Positions 1 to 8,114 of a DNA stretch of 64,000 bases are shown in pieces. Numbering within the stretch: the stretch's first letter is position 1; each line of letters begins with the position of its first letter. The translations under genes and the position numbers were made by a program. The notes beneath the pieces were generated by a model. It worked only from the letters and a program-made list of their open reading frames with translations, did not search any database and had not been told where the DNA came from. Source of the stretch: Arcicella sp040387735 (GTDB taxonomy: Bacteria > Bacteroidota > Bacteroidia > Cytophagales > Spirosomataceae); contig JAZKDE010000001.1 in NCBI GenBank assembly GCA_040387735.1, positions 1 to 64,000 of the forward strand, read 5' to 3'.

Positions 1-236
1 AGGTAGAAAAAATGCAAAATGAGTGGAATCAAGTAAAACCAAACGTAGATGCTGAAATGTTTGAAGATGTAAAAGGTCGTTTGGCAGCCCAACATCGTGA
101 AGCACTAAACTGGCGAGATGCTTGTGTTTTATATTTTCAAACGTACTCAAAACAACCCATTCCAGCCCCTTTCAAAAAGCCAGAAAGAACGTTGGATGAA
201 ATGAAAAAAATAGTAGAAATTTATCAATTGAAGTAA
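1..236 (+). CDS. Alpha-glucuronidase, GH67 family (3' end only)
   Basis: The gene enters from the left edge, and the reading frame is open from base 3, before the first internal Met at 12, so only the last 77 residues are visible. The segment WRDACVLYFQTYSKQPIP followed by a short tail ending EIYQLK matches, from memory, the C-terminal domain of GH67 alpha-glucuronidases. These enzymes remove 4-O-methyl-D-glucuronic acid from the ends of xylo-oligosaccharides, usually in the periplasm in Bacteroidota. The catalytic domain lies outside the window. The following SDR, GH43 and broken GH10 genes on the same strand support a glucuronoxylan-utilisation locus. Confidence 0.85.
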   Translation, partial: VEKMQNEWNQVKPNVDAEMFEDVKGRLAAQHREALNWRDACVLYFQTYSKQPIPAPFKKPERTLDEMKKIVEIYQLK

Positions 237-396
237 ATAAATAGGTGTTAGGGATTAGTTATTAGGGGTTAGTAAAATAATCCACTTCATCTAATTCTAA
301 TACTTTTGATAGTATATTATTTTTAAAAATTTTCAATAGCTACGAAACGTCTTTAACCAAAAAAAGTCAAACATAATTGACATCATAAACAAGTAA

Positions 397-1212
397 ATGA
401 ATACAACGTACAACCCAAACGGATTGGATTTAGTCACAGAAACTAATTCGCTTTTTTCTAAAGTTTTCTCTTTAGATGGCAAAATTGCCCTCATTACTGG
501 TGGTGGAAGCGGCATCGGTTTTGATATTGCTCAGTGCATGATTTCGGCGGGAGCTACGGTTATCATTACGGGTAGAAGAGAATTTGCTCTTCAAGAATCC
601 ATCAAAACGTTGGGCGAAAATGCCCATTATATTGTTAATGATGTAACTGAACTTAAAAAGTTGGAAGGTTTAGTTAATGAAATAGAAGCCAAGTTTGGCA
701 ACATTGATATTTTGGTCAACAATGCAGGAATTAATATGAAAAAACCTGCTTTAGAAGTAACGGATGAAGATTTTGATAGAATTGTGCATACAAATTTGAA
801 TTCCGTTTTTGCCTTAACTCGTATCTGTGCAAAAGGGATGATTGAACGTAAAAGTGGTTCAATCCTAATGATTTCTTCGATGGCTGCCTATTACGGAATC
901 GACCGTGTGGTAGCGTATGCTGCCTCAAAATCTGGCGTGGAAGGCATGGTGAAAGTGTTGGCTTCGGAGTTTTCAAAATACAATGTTCGAGTCAATGCTA
1001 TTGCACCAGGATTTATTGAAACCAGTATGATGAAAACAGCGATGGGTAGCGACCCCGACCGTATGAATAGAGCGTTGAACCGTACGCCAATGGCAAAATT
1101 TGGGCAACCACAAGACATTGGTTGGGCAGCAGTTTTTTTAGCTTCGGAAGCTGCAGCATACGTTACGGGAGTATCTTTACCCGTAGATGGTGGAAATTCA
1201 ATTGGTTTTTAA
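397..1212 (+). CDS. SDR-family NAD(P)-dependent oxidoreductase
   Basis: This is a 271-residue classical short-chain dehydrogenase. The cofactor motif TGGGSGIG is at residues 34-41, NNAG at 108-111, and the catalytic Ser, Tyr and Lys are about S160, Y174 (YAASK) and K178. The end PVDGGNSIGF is typical of the gluconate 5-dehydrogenase, KduD and FabG-like branch. About 25 extra residues precede the Rossmann fold. It lies between a GH67 alpha-glucuronidase and a GH43 gene, so a role in hexuronate breakdown (for example fructuronate to mannonate, as in SDR-type mannonate oxidoreductases) is attractive. That substrate is inferred only from context. The ATG at 397 has no obvious ribosome-binding site, which is normal here. 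Confidence 0.85.
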   Translation: MNTTYNPNGLDLVTETNSLFSKVFSLDGKIALITGGGSGIGFDIAQCMISAGATVIITGRREFALQESIKTLGENAHYIVNDVTELKKLEGLVNEIEAKFGNIDILVNNAGINMKKPALEVTDEDFDRIVHTNLNSVFALTRICAKGMIERKSGSILMISSMAAYYGIDRVVAYAASKSGVEGMVKVLASEFSKYNVRVNAIAPGFIETSMMKTAMGSDPDRMNRALNRTPMAKFGQPQDIGWAAVFLASEAAAYVTGVSLPVDGGNSIGF

Positions 1213-1254
1213 TCAGTATTAATTCACATTTCTTAAAATTCTAATTATATTAAC

Positions 1255-2304
1255 ATGAATAATTGGTCAAATAAAATATCATTTTTTGCTTTTTTATCAG
1301 TGGGAATTGCGTGCGAAATCACCGCACAAAACTACAAAAATCCAATCTCTCAGCCTTTAGTAACGCACATTTATACGGCTGACCCTTCGGCTCATGTTTT
1401 CAACGGAAAAATTTATGTTTATCCCTCGCATGATATTGAATCGGGAACGAAGGAAGACGATGAAGGCGGACATTTTGATATGAAAGATTTCCATGTTTTA
1501 TCTATGGATAACATAGGAGGGAAGGTGAAAGATAATGGCGTAGCCCTTGATATTAAGGATATTAAGTGGGCGGGTCGTCAGCTTTGGGCTCCTGATGCAG
1601 CATACAAAAATGGGACGTATTATTTGTATTTTCCTGTAAAAGATAAGCAAGATATTTTTAGAATTGGTGTGGCAACAAGTAAAAATCCAATTGGTCCCTT
1701 CAAGCCTGAAAGTGAGCCAATGAAGGGGAGTTACAGTATTGACCCTGCTGTTTTCAAGGATTCGGATGGTAGTTATTATATGTATTTTGGTGGAATTTGG
1801 GGTGGACAATTACAACGTTGGAAAAATAATGTCTACCAAGGGAAATCTGAAAATCCAAAGAAAGGTGAAATAGCTCGTTTGCCAAGAATTGCTAAATTAT
1901 CGGCTGATATGAAGCAGTTTTCGGAGGAAGTAAAAGAAATTAAAATCTTGGATAAAAAAGGGAATTTATTTTTAGAAGATAACAACGATAAACGTTTTTT
2001 TGAAGCTTCTTGGATGCACAAATACAAAGGAAAATATTACTTCTCGTACTCAACTGGCGACTCTCATAATCTATGCTACGCCATCGGAGAGAGTCCTTAT
2101 GGCCCTTTTACTTACAAAGGGATTGTGTTAAAACCCGTAAATGGTTGGACAAATCATCACTCAATTATTGAAAAAGACCATAAATGGTACTTATTCTATC
2201 ATGATGTTCAACTTTCAGGAAGAACTCATTTGCGTAACGTAAAAGTGACTGAATTGAAGTATAATCCAGACGGAACAATTCAGACGATTGAGGCTTATAA
2301 ATAA
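1255..2304 (+). CDS. Glycoside hydrolase family 43 protein (xylosidase/arabinofuranosidase type)
   Basis: The 349-residue product has an N-terminal signal peptide ending near residue 24 (ITAQ). The five-bladed beta-propeller signature residues of GH43 are visible: the general base Asp in TADPSAHVF (D43), the pKa-modulating Asp in SIDPAVF (D163) and the general acid Glu in FFEASW (E250). Such enzymes trim xylose or arabinose from xylan oligosaccharides outside the cytoplasm. It starts 42 bases after the SDR gene and is probably co-transcribed with it. The exact substrate cannot be read from the sequence. Confidence 0.88.
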   Translation: MNNWSNKISFFAFLSVGIACEITAQNYKNPISQPLVTHIYTADPSAHVFNGKIYVYPSHDIESGTKEDDEGGHFDMKDFHVLSMDNIGGKVKDNGVALDIKDIKWAGRQLWAPDAAYKNGTYYLYFPVKDKQDIFRIGVATSKNPIGPFKPESEPMKGSYSIDPAVFKDSDGSYYMYFGGIWGGQLQRWKNNVYQGKSENPKKGEIARLPRIAKLSADMKQFSEEVKEIKILDKKGNLFLEDNNDKRFFEASWMHKYKGKYYFSYSTGDSHNLCYAIGESPYGPFTYKGIVLKPVNGWTNHHSIIEKDHKWYLFYHDVQLSGRTHLRNVKVTELKYNPDGTIQTIEAYK

Positions 2305-2312
2305 TAGGTTTT

Positions 2313-2740
2313 ATGCGAAAGTTAATTATTAATTCAATCGTTTTCTTTGGCTCAATGAGCGTGGGTTTTACTCAAAGATTACTTCCCAATTGGGGTAGTG
2401 ATAAATCTCAGAATGATGGGGTAGAGTCAGCATTGATTTTGACACAATTCAACAGTATAACTCCCAAAATGTCATGAAAATGGAGCCAGTTCATCCTGAA
2501 GAGAACAAGTATAATTGGCTACCTGCCGATAAAATTGCTGATTTTGCGGTAAAAAATAACTTGAAATTACGAGGGCATACGCTTTGTTGACATAATCAAA
2601 CGCCTCCTTGGTTTTTTATTGATTTATCGAGAAAACAGGTGAATTAAAAGATATTTTTAGCTCGACTAAAACGTCATATTTTCGATATTGTAAGTCGTTA
2701 TAAAGGGAAAATTTACGCTTGAGATTTAGGTTAATCTGAC
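2313..2740 (+). pseudogene. Decayed GH10 endo-1,4-beta-xylanase
   Basis: The ATG at 2313 begins a signal-peptide-like segment and then LILTQFNSITP. After a one-base deletion (a G lost after the Pro codon near 2465) the next frame reads NVMKMEPVHPEENKYNW, ADKIADFAVKNNLKLRGHTLC, HNQTPPWFF and SRYKGKIYA. All match the first half of a GH10 xylanase barrel. Two highly conserved Trp codons (in CWHNQ and in AWDVVNE) are TGA, a TAA interrupts the stretch before IFLARL, and the frame breaks again after KIYA. Nothing of the second half, which carries the catalytic nucleophile, remains. It directly follows the GH43 gene, so it was probably the last gene of the xylan locus. Confidence 0.85.
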
Positions 2741-2836
2741 TTTGCGACGACTTTAATCATTGAATTTAAGGTAGTATGAACTAATCATCAGTTTTAATGT
2801 GTTTTATGTTTATAGTTATTTACAACACTGGAAATC

Positions 2837-3007
2837 ATGGAGAGCATCATTATAGGATTGATTTTTGTATCGGCAATTACATACTTAGGAAATATTGTCC
2901 GAAAGAATTTTAGTTTAAAGAATAAAGCGGGTTGTTCAAAAGGATGTGGTTCATGCGGAGCAATTGACTTTGAAAAGATTGCCGCAGACATGGAAGCACA
3001 ACGATAG
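2837..3007 (+). CDS. Small FeoB-associated Cys-rich membrane protein
   Basis: This is a 56-residue protein. The ATG at 2837 is followed by a single hydrophobic helix (about residues 3-15) and then a cytosolic-type tail with GCSKGCGSCG, a four-Cys cluster typical of the FeoB-associated Cys-rich membrane protein family (PF12669, from memory). These are thought to act with the ferrous iron transporter FeoB, but here no feoA or feoB is in view. Upstream is the xylanase pseudogene and downstream a bidirectional terminator. The C-terminal tail IDFEKIAADMEAQR is short and charged. Confidence 0.75.
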   Translation: MESIIIGLIFVSAITYLGNIVRKNFSLKNKAGCSKGCGSCGAIDFEKIAADMEAQR

Positions 3008-3011
3008 ATTC

Positions 3012-3063
3012 AAAACATAAAAAAACCTTTCAGATTTATTTCTGAAAGGTTTTTTTATGTTTT
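3012..3063. terminator. Bidirectional terminator
   Basis: A 23-base inverted repeat (arms 3012-3034 and 3041-3063) with A- and T-rich flanks sits between the convergent FeoB-associated gene and prc. It can terminate both transcripts. Confidence 0.85.
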
Positions 3064-3075
3064 GAATCTCAATTA

Positions 3076-5304
3076 TTACTCTTTTTTCTTCTCTACTTGA
3101 GTCACTTTTACGCCATTTGCAGGATTACTTGTGATAAAATCAGTGAAAATACGTTCAGTTTCCTTCAAATACGTATCTTTTTCACGTTTTTCCTTCAATG
3201 CTTTAACCTTTGCGTTGGCAATGCTTGTCGAATCAGTGGCAGGTTTTTCTTTCGTTTTATCTTTCATTGCACCTGTAACTTTACCAACTCCCGTAACGTC
3301 TTCTGGTTCATTTAGTTTTAACTCATTTCCAGCTAACTCATCCGCCGGGTCAACAAGGTTCTTTTTCTTTTGTTCGTCAATTTCTTTGCGACGTTTTTCT
3401 TCTTGTAATGAAACCGTTTTCTTCTCTCTTGCCTTTTTATAGTTTTCTATTTCAGTCAAAAGTTTCTTTAAGCCGCTTTCAGTTTTTAATCGTTCTTGAT
3501 ATTTTCCACGAAGTAGGTTTACTTCTTTTTCCGTAATATTATTGGTCGCCGTATATTTTGTCGAAGCAATCATATCCCAAGGTAATGCACTTGGTTGTGA
3601 ACTTTCGCCAAATTCGGATGCACTAAATGAAGACGGCAATTCAATATCTGGAGTAACGCCTTTGTGTTGTGTGCTACTACCTGTGATACGATAGAACTTC
3701 TCCATCGTGATTTTTAATTGACCAACTCCTTCTGGTTCACCTTTCAAAAAGCGTTCTAAGTCAATTAAACTTTGAACCGTTCCTTTGCCATAAGTTTGTT
3801 CTCCGATAATCAATCCTCGTTTATAATCTTGGATAGCACCCGCAAAAATCTCTGAAGCAGATGCTGAGAAACGATTTACCAAAACAGAAACTGGACCATC
3901 ATAAGTTACTGAAGGGTCACGGTCGTATTCAGCAGAAATTTCGCCATCGGCTTGTTTACGTTGAACAACTGGGCCTTGCGTAATAAAAAGCCCCGTCAAA
4001 CTTACCGCTTCGGTCAAAGAACCTCCACCATTATTTCTTAAATCAACAATCACGCCATCTACTTTTTCAGCTTTGAGTTCGTTTAAATAACGTTTTACGT
4101 CCGCTGTTGTACTTTTAAATCCTTGTTCTCCAGTTCTTGCTCCTTCAAAATCCCGGTAGAAAAGTGGAATTGTAATCAAACCATACTTATAATCTTTCCC
4201 GTCACGGCTGAAGTTTAAAACTTCTTTTTTAGCAGTTCCTTCTTCTAGTTTAATTTTCTCACGAACCAAACGTACCTCTTTTGGAACTGAACCCGTAGGA
4301 GCATCACCTGATAATATCTTCAAACGAACGACCGTACTTTTAGGTCCTTTAATTAACTTAACGGCATCATCGGTAAACCACCCTACAATGTCTTGATACG
4401 GTTTGTCGTCGCCTTGAGCAACTGCTACAATTCTATCTTTTGGATTTAATTGCTTACTTCTAAAAGCTGGTCCGCCCACAATTAAGTCCACAATTTGAAC
4501 GTAATCGCCTTCATTTCTTAATGTTGCTCCAATTCCTTCAAACGACTGAGACATCTCTTGGTTGAAGGTAGAGGCAGTTTTAGGAATAAAATAGGTAGTA
4601 TGAGGGTCAACGCTTTCCGTAAAAGAATTCATGAATTGTTGGAAAACATCTTCACTTTTTGTTTTGTCAAAATATTTTTCGGTACGTTTGTAGCGTTCCG
4701 TCAAATCTTTTACTGCTGTTGAATCAGCCTTTCCACTAATCTTCCAATCTAATAAAGTGCTTTTTACGGCTTTTCTCCAAATATCATCTAAGTCAGCCGA
4801 AGATTTAGCCCACGAAGTCTTTTCACGGTCGGGCGTATAAGTTTCGTCTGCCTTGAAATCCATCGGTTTGTTCAATAATGAGGTAACAAATGCAAATCTT
4901 TCCTTAGCTCTTTTTCTATAAATATTATAGATTTGATACGCTGCTGTAAGGTCGCCATTTTTTAATTGGTCGTCTAATTCATAGCGAAATTTATCAAAAC
5001 CTTCAACGTCTTGAGCCGTGAAATTCATTTTATTAAAATCTAATTCTTTGACATAATTATCCAAAATTTTAGAAGACAACGAATCATTCAATGGTACACG
5101 GCGATAGTGGTAGGTACTTAGAATTTCAGTAACTAAATTTTCAACCTTTTTTTGTGTTGCGGTTGGCTGTAAATCATCCACTGCAAATTGATACGCTACA
5201 ACCTTCTGATTTTCAGCAGTGTGCGAAAAAGATTTCAAACCAAAAAACGCTAATAGCGAAATTGGCAAAAGCAAAAGCAAGTATTTTGTCATATTGTTTC
5301 TCAT
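3076..5304 (-). CDS. prc: C-terminal processing (tail-specific) protease Prc/Tsp
   Basis: This 742-residue S41 peptidase is close to the length of E. coli Tsp. It has a signal or anchor segment (residues 8-22), an N-terminal helical domain, a PDZ domain around 245-335, a catalytic domain with VDLRNNGGGS near 420, and a Lys-rich C-terminal domain. Catalytic residues can be placed by spacing: S482 in RFSASASE, D493 in IQDYK and K507 in TYGKGTV, which keeps the 11 and 25 residue spacings of the E. coli S-D-K set. Prc works in the periplasm, trimming or degrading envelope proteins and controlling peptidoglycan hydrolases. The C-terminal 130 residues are strongly charged. Confidence 0.93.
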   Translation of the reverse strand: MRNNMTKYLLLLLPISLLAFFGLKSFSHTAENQKVVAYQFAVDDLQPTATQKKVENLVTEILSTYHYRRVPLNDSLSSKILDNYVKELDFNKMNFTAQDVEGFDKFRYELDDQLKNGDLTAAYQIYNIYRKRAKERFAFVTSLLNKPMDFKADETYTPDREKTSWAKSSADLDDIWRKAVKSTLLDWKISGKADSTAVKDLTERYKRTEKYFDKTKSEDVFQQFMNSFTESVDPHTTYFIPKTASTFNQEMSQSFEGIGATLRNEGDYVQIVDLIVGGPAFRSKQLNPKDRIVAVAQGDDKPYQDIVGWFTDDAVKLIKGPKSTVVRLKILSGDAPTGSVPKEVRLVREKIKLEEGTAKKEVLNFSRDGKDYKYGLITIPLFYRDFEGARTGEQGFKSTTADVKRYLNELKAEKVDGVIVDLRNNGGGSLTEAVSLTGLFITQGPVVQRKQADGEISAEYDRDPSVTYDGPVSVLVNRFSASASEIFAGAIQDYKRGLIIGEQTYGKGTVQSLIDLERFLKGEPEGVGQLKITMEKFYRITGSSTQHKGVTPDIELPSSFSASEFGESSQPSALPWDMIASTKYTATNNITEKEVNLLRGKYQERLKTESGLKKLLTEIENYKKAREKKTVSLQEEKRRKEIDEQKKKNLVDPADELAGNELKLNEPEDVTGVGKVTGAMKDKTKEKPATDSTSIANAKVKALKEKREKDTYLKETERIFTDFITSNPANGVKVTQVEKKKE

Positions 5305-5338
5305 CTTTTTTTAAGTTAGAGAGTTATATAAGTCTAAT

Positions 5339-5403
5339 AGTTATAAAGTTTTAGGAGTTCATCATTTTAATGATTAACCAACAAACTCTTTGACTTTATA
5401 ACT
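5339..5403. repeat. Intergenic inverted repeat (11-bp perfect arms)
   Basis: AGTTATAAAGT at 5339-5349 is repeated in inverse at 5393-5403, between the FKBP gene and prc on the minus strand. It is A+T-rich and has no T-run, so it is not a classic terminator. It is one of a set described in the findings. Confidence 0.6.
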
Positions 5404-5426
5404 ACTTTAACCTTATAAACCTTTAA

Positions 5427-6179
5427 CTATTTCTCAATTCCTAATAATTCTACTTCAAACACAAGGGCAGAATATGGTTTAATGGTTGGGCCACTTCCAC
5501 GTGGGCCATACGCCAATGATTGGGGAATGAATAATTTCCATTTTGAGCCTACTGGCATTAACTGCAATGCTTCAACCCATCCTGGAATAACGCCCGTTAC
5601 TGGGAACGTAATTGGTTCGCCTCTCTGTACTGAACTGTCAAATACAGTTCCATCAATTAATGTTCCGTGATAGTGCGTTTTTACTTTATCAGAAGAAGCT
5701 GGTTTTGGGCCATCTCCCGCTTTGATAATTTGGTACTGCAATCCACTTGGTAACGTAACAACGCCTTCTTTCGTTTTGTTTTCTGCTAAAAACTTTTCGC
5801 CAGCTAAACGGTTCGGTTCAAAAGCTTTAGACTGTTCACGTTGCATATACTTCTGAATCAACGTATTAGCTTGCATATCAGTAATTGGTGTTTTTTCACC
5901 TTTCATTACTTCATTGAAACCTTTTTGCAATAAGTCAGCATTAATTTCAATATTTTGTGATTTAAAGTTTTGAGCTACTAAAACACCCAAACCATAACTG
6001 GCCGAATCTTTTAACGAAGTTAGTGAGGTAGAAGAAGCTACAACTGGTGTTGTTACAGTTACAGATTTTGTAACAACTTTAGTAGTGGGTTTATTAGCAG
6101 GCGTTTTTTTTGTTTGAGCGTTTACAAAAAAAGGTGTCAAGGCAATGCCTGTACAAAGTAAAAGATTTTTTAATTTCAT
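5427..6179 (-). CDS. FKBP-type peptidyl-prolyl cis-trans isomerase, periplasmic
   Basis: The 250-residue product starts at the Met at 6179, because the signal peptide MKLKNLLLCTGIALTPFF...NAQ begins there; an upstream in-frame Met at 6221 would add 14 non-signal-like residues. Residues about 50-120 (SLKDSASYGLGVLVAQNFK) resemble the helical dimerisation domain of FkpA/Mip proteins. The C-terminal 110 residues are the FKBP domain with VKTHYHGTLIDGTVFDSS, PVTGVIPGW and LAYGPRG. It catalyses proline isomerisation and acts as a chaperone for exported proteins. It follows prc on the same strand, which suits a shared role in envelope protein quality control. Confidence 0.92.
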   Translation of the reverse strand: MKLKNLLLCTGIALTPFFVNAQTKKTPANKPTTKVVTKSVTVTTPVVASSTSLTSLKDSASYGLGVLVAQNFKSQNIEINADLLQKGFNEVMKGEKTPITDMQANTLIQKYMQREQSKAFEPNRLAGEKFLAENKTKEGVVTLPSGLQYQIIKAGDGPKPASSDKVKTHYHGTLIDGTVFDSSVQRGEPITFPVTGVIPGWVEALQLMPVGSKWKLFIPQSLAYGPRGSGPTIKPYSALVFEVELLGIEK

Positions 6180-6309
6180 TTTTAATATTGAATAATGATG
6201 AGGAAAAAATGTGTTTATCACAAATTATGTATTCGACAAACACATTTAAAGATAAGAACGAATATTGAGCTTACAAAATTATTCTGTATCAACGGTTTTA
6301 TTGATAAAC

Positions 6310-6347
6310 AAAAAGCGGTTTGACAAATTAATGTCAAACCGCTTTTT
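6310..6347 (-). terminator. Rho-independent terminator after the first SusD gene
   Basis: A 16-bp perfect inverted repeat (6310-6325 and 6332-6347, core AGCGGTTTGAC) lies 20 bases past the SusD stop codon. It is flanked by A/T runs giving a U-tail on the minus strand. Confidence 0.85.
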
Positions 6348-6366
6348 AATGCTTATCTAAAATTTA

Positions 6367-7998
6367 TCATTTTGGATTTTTAACTGGAACAGAAGCTGCT
6401 TCAGGTTTATTATAGGCCAACTCATTATCTGGCACGTCATAATAATCTAAAAAGTTATAAGTGATGGTAGCTTTTGTATTCAACACAGCACCTTTGTCAA
6501 TAACAACTGCATTTGTTCTTCCATTTTCAAGTACGCCCCAACGTCTTGCATCGTAGAAAGACAAACCTCTCCAAGCACAAGTTACACGTCTTTCACGTCT
6601 GAATTCTTCTTTAGCGGCATCTAATGATAAACCTGTTCCTGCAACGGCTGTTAAACCAGCACCTTGCAAAGTACGAATTCCATCAATGATTTTAAGAGCA
6701 TCTTCTTGTTTACCTGTGTAAAGATTTGCTTCAGCTTTCATTAATTCATTTTCTTCGTAATTTCCAGCGATGGCAAGTTCATAAATGCCTTCAGCTTGTG
6801 TACCATAAACTACTACACCTGCCATTCCTTTTCCACCGTCGATGATTGCATAACGAGTGTTAAATGAATTTCCACGACCTGCATCACCTACCCAAGTTGC
6901 AGTAAGCGTAAAATTGTTTTGGAAACGTTTGTCTTCTGGCTTAAATTCTTGAACAAGTCTTTCACTTAATTTATAAGTATTTTGACCTGCTTTTGCCGAA
7001 ATCGTTTTAGAAATTACTGAACCACCTGTTGCTGACATAAAATCGTTGTCACCAGCTCCACCAGAACGTGAAGTAAAGATTAAATCAGTTGATTTAATAC
7101 CATTCGTTGCTAAATCTAAAATTGAGGCCCATTGAGCTGCTGTCATTGATTTAGTTGGCGTATTTACCAAGATATTTCTTGCTTTTAAGGTGTTAATATT
7201 ACGCACCCACATATCTGGAGCAAGAATGCCACCTTTTCCTTTTTGGCAAAAATCAGGAATCAATCCTCCTAATACTGCTTTATAATCCGCAGTAGCAGTT
7301 AAACCTCCTAAAATAGTAGCCGCTTTATCAAGATTGGCGTTAGATTCTTTAATAATATCCTCTTTTGATACATACTTTCCGTTGGTAGCTCCTGTTGTAT
7401 TATTAATTAAACCTGCATAGTACATTGAACCAATACGAGCGTAAGCAAAACCTTTCCACCAGTAGCACCATGCCTTTAGTACATTCTTTTTTACTGCGGC
7501 ATCTCCTGTGTACTTAACGGTTTCTACAATGTCCAATACTGCGTTACAAGCATTATTCATTGAGTACATATACGCCCACTCAAAATAAGTTGGGTTTGCA
7601 CCCGCATTTGAATTAATGTTTACCGAACGAAGAAATGGAATTTGTTGGTTTGGACTACTTGGGTTTAAAACCTTCGTTCCGTTATCCAAGGTAACTGCAT
7701 CTGGACAACCAATTTGGTTAGCAAATTGATTGGCAGCTTCCATTCCTACAACGTCAGCCATAATTTCGTGCTGACCGATTGCACCCGCCCAAAAGCGACC
7801 ATTTACACCATCGTAATATTTTAAATCACGAAAACCGTTTGCATAAATTCCTCCTAAACCCAATGAAATAATACCCGATTCTGTCGAAGCACTTTGTGGA
7901 GTTGGTAAGTTAGGGTTTTTTATATCCAATTGGTCTTGACAAGATGCCAGCAATAAAGCTGTGCAACTCATCAAAATATATTTTTTTATTTTGTTCAT
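6367..7998 (-). CDS. SusD/RagB-family nutrient-binding outer membrane lipoprotein (pair 1)
   Basis: This 543-residue lipoprotein has lipobox LLASC with the lipidated Cys at residue 20. The SusD fold is indicated by LDIKNPNLPTP at the mature N-terminus, tetratricopeptide-like helices around 150-240, and the C-terminal block GLSFYDARRWG that ends most SusD proteins, followed by DYYDVPDNEL. It forms the lid over the SusC barrel encoded 116 bases upstream and captures oligosaccharide or another ligand at the cell surface. No glycosidase or regulator is adjacent, so the ligand is unknown. Confidence 0.92.
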   Translation of the reverse strand: MNKIKKYILMSCTALLLASCQDQLDIKNPNLPTPQSASTESGIISLGLGGIYANGFRDLKYYDGVNGRFWAGAIGQHEIMADVVGMEAANQFANQIGCPDAVTLDNGTKVLNPSSPNQQIPFLRSVNINSNAGANPTYFEWAYMYSMNNACNAVLDIVETVKYTGDAAVKKNVLKAWCYWWKGFAYARIGSMYYAGLINNTTGATNGKYVSKEDIIKESNANLDKAATILGGLTATADYKAVLGGLIPDFCQKGKGGILAPDMWVRNINTLKARNILVNTPTKSMTAAQWASILDLATNGIKSTDLIFTSRSGGAGDNDFMSATGGSVISKTISAKAGQNTYKLSERLVQEFKPEDKRFQNNFTLTATWVGDAGRGNSFNTRYAIIDGGKGMAGVVVYGTQAEGIYELAIAGNYEENELMKAEANLYTGKQEDALKIIDGIRTLQGAGLTAVAGTGLSLDAAKEEFRRERRVTCAWRGLSFYDARRWGVLENGRTNAVVIDKGAVLNTKATITYNFLDYYDVPDNELAYNKPEAASVPVKNPK

Positions 7999-8114
7999 TT
8001 CCTTAATGTTTAACTGTCTGTTATTTTTTAAATGTCATTTGTATTTTAATGAATAACAAATTTCGTTTAAACGAGAATAACTTTAGATTATAGCTTTACT
8101 GAAAATTATCTTGA

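Noticed and set aside
240..275. TTAGGG-like repeats near the left edge resembling telomere words
   Set aside because: Only one arm of the repeat is present and the words are few. I see no sign of a linear end.
1498..1809. 103-residue minus-strand ORF inside the GH43 gene
   Set aside because: It is a shadow of the well-supported plus-strand gene with no recognisable domain.
2313..2740. TGA read as Trp (genetic code change)
   Set aside because: Frameshifts and TAA codons in the same remnant, and TGA used as a normal stop in intact genes (for example GSC-type ends of the DUF4403 and lipocalin-like genes), show plain decay.
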